A DNA stretch of 64,000 nucleotides from Kryptolebias marmoratus (taxonomy: Eukaryota > Chordata > Actinopteri > Cyprinodontiformes > Rivulidae): NCBI RefSeq assembly GCF_001649575.2, contig NC_051439.1, forward strand, positions 14,798,451 through 14,862,450, in the 5' to 3' direction. How positions within the stretch are numbered: position 1 is the first letter of the stretch; each line of letters opens with the position of its first letter. A program made the translations under genes and the position numbers. The notes beneath the pieces were generated by a model. That model worked only from the letters and a program-made list of their open reading frames with translations, did no database searches and was not told the origin of the DNA. Positions 11,201 through 23,200 of this stretch are shown here, in pieces.

Positions 11201-14200
11201 AACAGGTGAATTAACCACCCAGCCTCAGCCTGACAGTCACCCTTAGCCAACAAGCCGACTAAAACTTGTCATGACAGTCAGAATAGAAGCAAGGTGGCTG
11301 AGAAACCCTGCATCTGTCTAGGTTTATATATAAAGTCATTGATTTTTCTTTTGTTTAAAAGTGATGATGTGGGTTAAAGGGAGCCAGATGTACACTTGGC
11401 CCAGTTTTTTACCTTTTAAGTGATGAGGTTTAAAGATTTTAAGGAATAAAATGGGGCATAGGCAGCGCTGTGTGATTGTTTTTGAAGAGAATTGGAGCTG
11501 TTTAAGGATAGTTTAAGGACAGACAGTTAATTTTTACTTCCTTGTTCTATAATTTCCACATTATGTTGTTATTTTTGCCTTGACTGGCCTGCAGTGATTC
11601 CTTAACCATATTAAAAGAAACATAGGAATCTTTTATTACTCCTTGGGGGGAAAGGAGATGGTCTTGAGAGGGTTTTATGTTTTCTCTTTTAGTTTAGAAA
11701 AGGCTCTGAGTGAGTGATCAGCTGATAAAGTGACAGGCAGATAGGCTCACTGAAACTGACTCCTAAACACCAGCTTTGGACATTTATTGGCCTCCAAGTT
11801 CACCAAAAACACAAACAGATTTATTGTTAAAATGAAACTTTTATATTTTGACAGAAACTCTCATCCTGTTTCTCTGGCAGCTGCTTGTTTATGCTTGTAT
11901 TTTCACTGTCAAATTACAGCACTGCTGTTCATATCCTGCAGATGTGCTCTTTTGGAAACACATCTATCTGCTGTAGGTGTCTGACAGACTCAGATACAAT
12001 CACTTAGATTAAATTTAGTCTACTTGGTCTTTAATCAGTAGTTCTTTCTCTGAATAAAATAAACAGAAAAAGGCATATTGTTCTAAATCTGACATTTTCT
12101 TTATACTTTCAGTGTATCGTCAGTGTTGTTTTGCTTTTAGATAACTAGAATTGAGAGAGACACATCTGCTCAGTAACAGGATCCTATTTTTAAAAAACTT
12201 GTAGCAACACAACTGTTTGCTTGAGTAGCTTTTAGCTTTACTCCCTAATCACATTTCATCCTTCTGTCCAATGTATGCATGTTAGAGAGCTGTGCAGTAA
12301 ATCAGCTGTCACATATTTACTGTAAATGCAGTGTTCTTATTTTCAAGTGCATTCAAGAGTTTATCTGCTATATTTGTTAACACCTATCACATTGCAGGTT
12401 TGCATTATTTTAAGATGCAGCATGTTGGATGGCAGGGAGTAATGGGTGTTCTCTCCTTTGTCCAGATGGTGGCAGTGTGTACCATCTTAATTTTTTCTTT
12501 TGTTTTGCTCCTTGCAACCAGGCTACAAGCGCAAGCAATCATCATTTAACATCATACTTACAGTATATTAAAAGATTTTAGCCATAAACCATCTGCAAAA
12601 CCCAGAAATGGTGAAGAGAGCTGTTCCCGATCTCTAGTTTCTCTACTTGGCCCCGACTGAGCTTAACTCTGCATTTGGAACCATCCCAGCTCACAGTCAG
12701 CAGTTTGCACTGCGGGACCATGCAGCACAGCATTATCATAATGAAAAGTATTAATCTAATCCTAGCTTTTTATTATTTTTTTCACGAGTCAAAATCCCAG
12801 ACCACTGCTGTCTTATAATGTGCATATTTGAATACTGGGACTAGAATGCTTTAATTTCATCCAAAAAGACATTTTTATTTGTGTGAGTGGACTATCATGC
12901 CCCAAATCAAAGTGGCTTTGCAGAGACACAAAACTCTGGGGATATATTCCAGGTCTTTATAAGTGTAACGTGCAGAAGTCTCATAATACTGCATGTCCTC
13001 TACAAGGATAGTGCACTAAGGATATTTTAGTATTTTATTGAACAGGGACTTTGCTGTATTTCTCAGTTTTCTTTTAACAGAACAGGTCAAGGTGTTGTCT
13101 TTCAGCTGGCATTCATCAAGACCCCCCCNCACACACACACACACACACACACATACTTCTCCTTTCCATGCCTGTCCTTTTTCTTCTTTTTTCTCCTGTT
13201 CCTTGTGGCACAAACTCTCTTAGGACAACATCTATGCATGCTGTACTATACTTCCAAACATGTGACAGTCCTACCATGTGCTTTGTTCAGGGAATTAAGT
13301 TCACCATGGGGGGGGAAGCTAGATCTGCAACGAGCCACTGAGTTGGAAATATTTAAGGCAAGGTGCTCTGGAATGCAACAGGGGAGTTCAATCTCAGCAA
13401 CATGCTGCAACAGGAAAAAAAAAAAAAAAACTACAAGAGAGTTGGGTTCTTACTAGAGTTTTATGTTACAGCATTCTGGCTATTTTAGGTATGTTTCTCA
13501 TACATTCTTTAAGATTATCTACAGAAACCAAGAACGTCATGCTGATTGGTCAGGAGAGGGCAGTGTCTCCCAGTTTAAATTGAAGTCTAGCATTTCTGCA
13601 ACATCTGGGTCAAACAATTAGGCTTTTTCTTACAAGTAGCTTCTACTTGTGTGTCTCTGTTGTTACAGTGGTGGAATGGGTTAATATGAAGTAACAATAT
13701 TTCTGATATTTTAGAAGCCATTGTTCTGCAGCTGTATTTTCTTGGATGAGTATGATGGTGTTGATAAGTGCAGATAAAAATAACTGTGTAACCTTCAGCT
13801 TGTTGTTTAGCAACAAGCTGAAGGGTTCTATTGCTGCCTATTGATTCGTAGAGACTCTGCTGCATGCTTTGTTTCTTTCTATTTCACAACATTGAGGTTA
13901 CCAATGCAGGTGAGAGAAAAACAACTTGTTTCAGTGTGTGCTGCTTATTTAACTGAGTCAGATCGAACCACACCTGTTATGTTGTTTGGTCTGTTTTGCT
14001 TTAAGTACTTAAAGTAACCCAGTGGAGCATTTATTATTCTGTCCATTTTGTGTGTTTGTGTAGAAGATTCCCTCCTGCGTCAGGATGATATGTGGATGCT
14101 GGATGGCGATGATCCCCAGGAGGTCCTTTCCCGCATCCCACGCCCTGATCACCTGGACTTCCTACGTATCACACCACCGGAGGATGACATCATCGGGGAC

Positions 14201-17200
14201 ACACCTTACTACCCCAAGCTGGAGTGCACGGTGAGAGCCGTAAAACAGGAGCAGCACACCCACTTAAAAATCAGAGCTCTCTCTCTCATGGAATTACTCC
14301 ACACTCAGGCTTTTGATCAGCTGATCAGGAATTCTTTGAGGTGGATTAGCAGGTCATGAATTCTAATCTGGAAACTTGGATCTGAAGCCAAAAGTGACCA
14401 AAATCATTTTGCTCAAACATTTACATAAAAAAAAACCTTCTTTTTTTTTGTATTAAGTTATAGAATAGAAAGTTGCAACACAAGACATTGTACATGTAGT
14501 CATACCGCATAGTACATACAGCTGGTCTGGGAATCTTTTACTTTACACTAAACCACTTGGAAACATTTAGCTGATTTTGGGCTTTAAATCAGCAGAATAG
14601 GTGACAGACCTCTGAGTGATCTGAAAAATAAATGTCACCTTTGTGAGCTGCTCCAGATTCCATCATGCTATCTAGCTGAGAGCTTTGTTCCTTTGACAGA
14701 TGAGGAAAAATTATTTGGGTGTGGATTTAGGTGTTTTTTTTCTTCCTGCAGAAGCTATGCATTGTTTTCAACTGAACCTCCCAGACTGTGAGCATAGTAC
14801 AAAGGGCATGCTGTACATGATTAGACTGTTTGCATTGTCATGAAAATGACAGCTATCTTAAGCTTCGGCCCAATTATTTCCATCTCAATTGCTCTTTGAA
14901 CGTTCCCATGCACTGTAACAGTGAAATGCGTGAAGAGATGGAGAAGGTGACATCACCGGTGTTTGCATCATCTGTAACTTGTAAATGACTAGTATCACAG
15001 TTTAACTAATACGTGTCTTTTTTTTTTTTAGGCTCTGTTTGGAAAATAAATTTATAAGAAGGGTTTTTTATTCTTTTTTTACCCATAAAATGTCAAATAT
15101 AATCTTCCTTTTGCTCATTCACATTGGTGGCTTTTGATTTGATTTTTCTTCCCATTTTTCTCATTTAAGTTTAGCTTGTAAAACTAAGCACAAAAACCTT
15201 TCCAAAGCATGACTTAAAAACTAGTGTTCCCGATGGTTGGTCCAGTTTAAAATGGACTCAATCAGGCTGTCTGAAGGAACACATTCACGAATGCTGACCT
15301 TTGGTTGCTAGGGGCAACAACACTTTGAAATGTTTTCAGTCACATATCCTGCTTTGACTTTTATCTATCATTCTGTAAGAGATTGTAGATGATATGTGAA
15401 CAAGGAAAAGTTCTAAAACGAGAGTTGACCACGTCGCTTTCGTTTTTGTTGTTTGTTTGAACAAGTCATTCGTGTAAATCTCTTCCGAAACCTCTATTTT
15501 TAATGTAAAAGTCAACTATATGGAGGACCTGTTTCCAAATATTGTCAAGGTAGGTGGGTCAACTTGTCATTTCTTCTAGTTCAGTTCAACTCTCCTTCTC
15601 TCCTTAAGTGTTCACAGGCCTCTAATCGCATATTATCGACTTAGCACATTAGCTTGAGTAGGAGGCAGGCTGCCTAATCATTTCCCCTTCTTAAGACCAG
15701 ATCACTAAAACTATGGGTCACTATGCTGCAATGCTGTTTCACAGGAATCCACACCTTTCTGTGGGACCCCAGGCTGACTCCCCTCCCTGCTTTGTGACTT
15801 TTACCTCTACAGCCATTTCAAGGAAGTAAGCAGAGTAATCAGATACCTGAAGTGCCTGGCTTTGCAGAACCCCTCCCTTCATGGGAGGAGTTCTGAAAGG
15901 AGGCGTCCCCAGACTGGGTAGACCAGTGAAATTCTTTTTTTTTTTTCCAATCTGTGGGGGATTTCTCTCTCACTAGCACACAAAGTTTCTCTGTAATCTC
16001 TACTCGAGCTAAAGAACACAAACCAGAAGCACCTTTTTTAGTTTTGGATTCCAGACTGTCACAGAGAGAGAGGAACTTTGTGGATAATACTGGTTGGAAA
16101 GGCTTTTGTAAAAAACAGGTGAACTCTGTTCTTCTTTCCTGGTGAGATTACAGCAGGACAGGTTTCCATCCGCTAAACAGATTGACTTCACTCGCTGTGT
16201 CATGGGAACTCTGGGTGAAGGGAGGAGACTAAACCATACCACCAATAACTTACAGACAGGACTTTTCACCATGTGATATTTCAAAACCTTCCACATCCAA
16301 CCGGTTAAGGTGTCAGACGAAGCTCAGAGGAGTGCGGGAGAGTTATCCATACAAAGGCCTTTTGTTCCCAGCCTACCCTGGAGGTGGAATATGAACAAAC
16401 AGGATAACTACTAGTGAGGAGATGCATTTTTTGTGATATTTTCAGTGGACCCTGCCTGAAACTACTGGCTGTTTTGGTTTGTCTCTTTTTTTGCTCTCGG
16501 ATATAGGACACTGCAAGGAAAAATGGACAGTGCAAATAATATTTTAAATGAGCAGGAAAAGCATCCCACTGGCTCCCTCTTGAATGCCTTTGGCAGTTTC
16601 TTCACACGGGACAGGGCCACCTCTGCAGATGCGGATACACCCGTGCTGACATCTTTCAAGGACCTGTCAAACGGAGAGACTGTAAAGACTGATGTGACTG
16701 CTTCCTGTGATTCACGTCAAAAGGTTGAACCATCAGTGAAAAACTCTGGGGAACAAGTTACAGAGGAAGCTGAGGTCTCGGTTGACCCAGATCTCGTCCA
16801 GGTCACAAGGGTGGAAATCTACAGTGACACAGAAAATGATGGCGAGGAGGCAGCAGGCACTGGCACAAGTTTATTGGAGAAGCTCGGCAAATCTACACCA
16901 TCTGAGAAGGACAATAATGTGGAAGGAGATGAGCCCAAATTCCCTGTGTTTAGAACACACAAATTCAAAGAGAGATCACGCATTGAGGCCATTTTATATT
17001 CCAGTAAACTTGGTGGTAGCTGGAGGTCTAAGCCAGCTGAGACCGATTCAGTGTCCAAACAGCAAGACATCTCTAAATCCAAGGAGAGTACCACCACAGT
17101 GTCTGTTGCGGAAACCTCACCTGCTGAAACAAAACTGGATACGGGCTCAGATGAGAATGATGAATATACTGGAGTAGACTGTTCTCAGCCTGTTCCCTCA

Positions 17201-20200
17201 GTCATCTCTGGGGATCTAACTTTAGAGGTTCCAGGAAATAATAGTGATGGGGTTTCTCCATTAAAACCAAAACAAATCAAGGAGAAACATGAAGAAAAAG
17301 CTAAGGAGAGGTCTGAGGAACCACACTCCATTCAGATCTCAACTTCTATTTCTTCCTCCCCTAAGATTCCTAAGGTCTCAAGTCAGTCATCGTCTAGTCC
17401 AGAGAAGCAAATACAAACTACTGGTTTAAAACTTTCAGGATCTGGGATATCCACGTCTCTGTTAACTGGACGTAAAGAATCCACAAAGAACAGCCGAACA
17501 TCTACAGGCTCTGCTACAAAGCACAAAGCAGATCCAAAAATACCTCAAACAAGTTCAGCACCACCAGTTTCATCTGCTCCTACCTCCACTACTTCTTCTA
17601 ACTCATCTCCATCCAAGACTGCACAGCTTTCTTCACCTGCTTCCTTCCAGATGCCCGCTCTCTTCAGTGGTTTGCGTGTCCTGAAAAAGGGAGCAGTGGG
17701 GGACGACAGAGAGGTAATGTCTGAGATCAAGCAGCGGGAGAAGGATGCTGATCTGGCACTGCTCAACCTCAAGAAGACCGTCAACAAAGCCAAGCTTTTT
17801 CCTGAGCAGAAGACCACCACCCCTGCCAGAAAACGGTCTGAGCCCAAACCTAGCTCTTCAGTGGGACAGCTCAGTCAAAAGCTCAACCTAGACAACCACG
17901 ATGACGCTAAAAAGTCAAATGATGGGCAGGAGGGTGAGACTGCACCTGCCAAAAAAGGGTCTGAGAATGGAGGAGAGGTTTCAGAAGAGAAAACATCAGG
18001 ACCAGAAGCATCTATGTCTGACAAAAAGACTACCACAGACATGGCCTATGAAACCTTCAGGAGCATTTTTGGTCCTAAGACTATCAAAAAAGAGAAAACG
18101 GAGGAAGTGGACCTGGAGGCAGTGAAGAGAAAAATCAAAAGTGACAAGGAACATCTGAGGTTGATCTTTGAGAGAACCTCCAAATCACCTATCAAAGACC
18201 TCACAAGCTCTACAGACCTTGCTGTATGTAGTGTCAGGATTCATTTACTGCACCACATTTATTTTTTGTGAACTGTATATAGATCTAATGCTCAAATGAA
18301 CTGTTTGACCACTTTAGACCACATCAGTATTTGTTTATGTGGTCTTTTCTTTTCCTTATAGACAGAGGTTGCGTCCCCTGCAGATAGTGAGGACCGGACT
18401 CCGGGACGTCTGCAGGCTGTGTGGCCCCCACCCAAATCTAAGGATGAGGAGGAGAAGGTGGGGCTCAAGTACACAGAGGCAGGTAAGGAATTCAAGCTTG
18501 TAGGATTAAACACTGTTGTATTTGTTTGTATTTAAGACTGGGAGGACTGACAAGAGGATCGTGCCAGTTAAGCTTTCGTGGACACACCTCACACTGACTG
18601 GCTTTGTGGATTGCAGTTAGTTCAGCTACAATTAAATCATTTGAGGGAGTGTCACGCTTGGGTGTTTGTAACTGGTTCAGTATTGAGACACTGAAACAAA
18701 AGTAGAGACACTATTACGTAATCTCTGATCAATCATTCTTTAAACGTCTGAGAAAAATCCCAGAAATCCAGCAAAGATTTAGCAGGAATCTGTAAACACT
18801 CTGTGAGGTTGCCTGTGCCTTGTTGGTGACATTTATGTTGTTGCTGCTTCATGGTGCGACAATGTGTGGGTGTTAGCCAGGTAAAAGTATCTGTTTCTTT
18901 GGCCTGACTTGTACTCTGCTGGTGTAATGACACACAAATGGGCTAAAGACAAACAGGACAGATTCAATTACAATGTAAAAAGCTTTGCTTTCAGGCTGTA
19001 TGGGTTGAGTGGTTCTGTGCAACCAGCAGTGGCACAACAGCTGTTTATTGTTCCTCGGGGTGCAGCTTTATCTAGAGAAAAGATTAAGATGAGCTAATGT
19101 GCATTAGTCCAGTTATCTGTGCTCCATGTCTGGTTTTGCTCTTGTCAAATAGAGTGACACTAAAAGCAAAGCAGGGGTCCAGACTGTGTGTACCTTCGAG
19201 ATAAAAATAATGACAATATTTATCTATGTTCATCATGTATATATTCTTCTATCACTTGCTTCTAAAACTGCATTCACTGTGTGCAGTGCAGTCTATTAAG
19301 AAGAGTTTATTTAAGAAGATTTTAACTGGATTTTAATCACTGACTCACTACCTAAAACTGCTTCTATATTTTAGACTTGTGCATCAAATAAAAACAGGAC
19401 CACGTGAAAATGATTAGGCTATGTGTAAGTATGTAATTCTAAAGTTTAAAAAACATTGCTAAATCTCAAAAGAGATCCAAAGATGGATCAGATGCCTTGA
19501 ATTATGTTTAAATCTAATGTGGTTGAGCAAACTCTTATATGTATAGTTATTGTGTGATGCAGCAGTTTGTAGCCTAAGACAACTTTCCCTTTGTGACCAT
19601 AAAGCTTGTTTTATCATGTCTTATCTTATGTCAGCATACTGCAGCTCAGGAAAACATTTGCACTTAGACCAACAAATAAACGCATAAAAAAATGAACTTT
19701 CTCAAAACTGACAGGCCATGTGGTGCAAAAACATGCAACAGATGAAAATAAAGAAACACTGCAAATAACAAGTGTTTTCAACGCTATAAAGAAAAAAAAC
19801 ATACCAAAACATCACATCAAACACAGGCAATTACAGTCTTACAATTATATTATAATATGTTAATTGCAACATTTTTATATTATTAGAAGTATTTTTGCTT
19901 GTCTTGGGGAAAATAAAACATTAGGATAAACACTGCAAAACTTAGTCTTCAGCAAAACACAATTAGCTCATATTGGGAGTTGTACAGCACTGTTGATGTT
20001 TTTGAACCTTACCTTATTTGTACTAACAGATCAGCAGTTTTGAGTTTTTACTTTTCAAACTGTTTTGTTCTGCAGTGTAATTTAAAACTGGTTGGTTGAG
20101 TTGTACTGCCCTTTGCAGTGAAAGCGACACGCCCTTCTGTAGCATTTCATCTGATTGGATAATTCCTGTCTAGCAAAGAAACTAAATATTTGTTCAACAA

Positions 20201-23200
20201 CAAATCACATTAACAGAACAAAATCTTAATATTTTTCTGTAATAAACACAATGACAAAATGCAAAGAATTAGTTGTAATTATTAAACCGTTCATTGAGTT
20301 GTCAGTGCTTGTGTCATGATACAATTCTACTTGTTGTTTTTTTTAATTATTATTAATATTATGGTTGATTTCAGAATACCAGGCTGCCATTTTACAGCTC
20401 AAACGGGAGCACAAGGAAGAGCTGGAGAAGATGCATGTAAGTTGACAAAATTACATAAGATGATTTTTTGCAGACTTGAAATGAAAATGTGTCACATTCC
20501 AGAGAAAATTCAGATCAGGGTATTTCCACTGATGTGGGCTGTTTAGTTAAATTAATATGGTGTTTGGAAAAGAAGGTTTAATATTACAGTTGTGGCAGAT
20601 TGAGACATAACTAAACATTAAATGCTTCCCAAATTAGGCTATGAGGAGAGTGTTGCAATGGTCAAGCATCTGATAGTTGTGGCCACAAGATGGCACTGAG
20701 TAAACATGAAATGTTCTGGTGCAGAGACTGTTGACGTTTTTCTGATCATACGAAAACTTCATGGATGTTGCAGTTGCTATGTTGTCTTTTGGCATACTTA
20801 GATACAGTGTTTTAGCAATAGATGGGGTAAAAAATAACAATTAAAAAAAACATTAACCCGGACACTAAAAATCTGAAAGATCATTTTCTTTCTAATGATC
20901 TTTGACGCTATTATTTAAACTTTTATTATTATATGTAGGTTATTATGTTTATTAAATCCCACACGGAGAGATCTTTGAACATCTCTTGTCTCAGTCATGG
21001 CCTCTTTCTCCAAATTCCTTTAAAACACTTTGGTGTTTTATTGGTTTTAACCCTTAGCTTCACGGACCACTGCCTCAAAAAACTCTGACCTGGAAATTGG
21101 TTGCTCAGCCGGTCCGCTGGCCTGCCTTTAATTTGATGTAAACTATTTAAAGGGTTGATGCTTTCTCCAAGAAACATGTCCCAACCACAGTCAGCACATA
21201 GCTAATGGTGGGAATGTGCCTAATTCTTATTCTAAACTGACAGGAGTTAATGGGAAACATGTGGAAGATTTGTTGCAAAACAAAATTTCTTGTTTAAATC
21301 AATACTGCGTTCTAGTTGTTAATACTTTTTAGTGTTGAAAACATGTGAAAACCTGAGTAAATAGATTTCATTTTAAGGGTTTTACAATATCTTTAGTTTA
21401 GGAAAATGTTTAAGAAAGAATTCATTTTTATATCATTTAGAAATGGCTAATCTTAATAAAGTCTTTTAAGAAGAATTATAATTTGAATTCAATCCAAGAA
21501 AAAACATTTTCTGACACCTGATCCAGTTTTGTAACACGATGGCAGATGGAGGAGGTTTGTATAGCTCTATAATTGTTTTATATCTGCTATTCTGCTCTTA
21601 ACAGTCAGACTTTCAGCTGAAACTCTTCGAGGTGCGAGGAGAGCATGCGGTCACGGTATCGCAGTTGGAGGGAGTCATTTCTAAGCTGCAAAGAAACGAG
21701 CCACACAGCACAGGTCAGGATCGTTCTCCGGTCTGCGATGTGGCTGTGTCCACTGCGGACGACCTGACCCCGAAGACGTGCCGCACCGTCGGGATCCAGA
21801 CCAACAGGGAGACATTCGTTAAGAGCCCTGAGGGGGGTGGAGCTAGCCCCAACCAGAACGTTCCCAAAAAACTCAACTTGGATTCTATTGAACAGAATCT
21901 AAAGTCAGAGACGGGCCCAGGCCCCTCAGGAGTACCTCCACCACCCCCTCCACCCCCTTTGCCAGGCCACACTGGAGCGCCCCCGCCGCCACCTCCTCCA
22001 CCTCTGCCNNNNNNNNNNNNNNNNNNNNNNNNNNNNNNNNNNNNNNNNNNNNNNNNNNNNNNNNCCCCTCCCCCTCCTCCAGGCTGTGGCCCCCCACCTC
22101 CTCCATCTTTGGGCGGCTTTGGCCTGAAAGTGGAAAGCGCCCCGAGGAAGCCTGTCGTGGAGCCCGCGTGTCCCATGAAGCCTCTGTACTGGACCAGGAT
22201 ACAGATACAGGACAACAAGTATGTACAAACCCCATTTTCAACCCTTTCACAGAGTATCACAGGTTTTTAACAAACTGCAGGTCAGAAAACTGGACTTCTC
22301 CTCTCAGGTTTGTCCACTGAAACCATTATTTGAATAGTTCCACTAATAATCTGTCGTAATCCCTGGTCACGGCCATCATTCAAGTGTCTGATCTTCTTGT
22401 CTTGTCAGACTTTTCCAGTCCTGATATTTTTATTGAGGCACTCTGTAATAGTAAGTAGATTATCCAGACCATTTACAGAGGCTGTGGTCATTGCCTCCAA
22501 GTGCCAGCCTTTCAGATTTATGGCCTTGTATTTCTGTGGTTAGATTAGTGGAGCAAACTGAGCCATGGTTCTTTCACAAGTTCTCTCCAGCGCCGGAGGA
22601 CTGACTGACTGCCCGACAGCAGCTTTATGTCAGCTATAAATTCAACTGTAAAGAGCCACGTTAAGGGGCATTAAATGGGTCAGATGTTTAACTGTAGCTG
22701 TGGTGTGATCTCTGTTAATGGTGTGAGGGGTTATGAGGGGGGAGCAGTGTGAGGCTTGATGGTATGGTGAACCAGAGTGCAGTTGGCAACCAATCATCTT
22801 TGGAAGCTACATATGTTGGATTTTAAGGGTGGATTTGCATTCAGTCATAATTTGTCACTTCGAAAATTGTCTTGCGCGGAAGTCTTGTGTGAGAGCCGGA
22901 TGGAATTTTCTTTTCCAGTTAAGTTTCCTGCTCTGTATTTGGGAAGTTCAAACGAGCAAAATCAGAGGAAGACATTTTCAAAACAGTATGATTATCTTCT
23001 CAAAGTAAAACCTCTTGGCTGCCCCAGAGAAGTCTGCTCACTACTGAGACTGAGACTTGAAGCCAACACAGACTCGCTAGTCTTTCTGTGTGGCGGTTGA
23101 TTGTTCTGATAAACAGATGAGCTGTAATGAGCTGCAAGAACAACTGCAATGTGTTAAAAAAGATAATGAGTGTCATCATTCCAAAGTCTTTGTTTAGAGT

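Larger units (their letters stand above)
8236..14063 (+). other. fmn1: fmn1 intron after coding exon 1
   Basis: A 5.8-kb intron. It contains a dimeric family A repeat (about 9262-9930), a CA repeat with an unresolved base (13129), an 18-base poly-A (about 13413-13430) and a perfect hairpin (13792-13824). No further exon was recognised. The remaining sequence looks unique and AT-rich. Confidence 0.7.

Noticed and set aside
16501..16506. Acceptor-like 'atatag' joining fmn1 exon 2 to the 567-codon exon
   Set aside because: The joined frame would hit a stop quickly. It may still be used for a noncoding leader exon of the alternative transcript.
21715..22260. Minus-strand Gly-rich open frames across the FH1 exon
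   Set aside because: Reverse-complement shadow of the polyproline repeat and of the N gap; no independent evidence.
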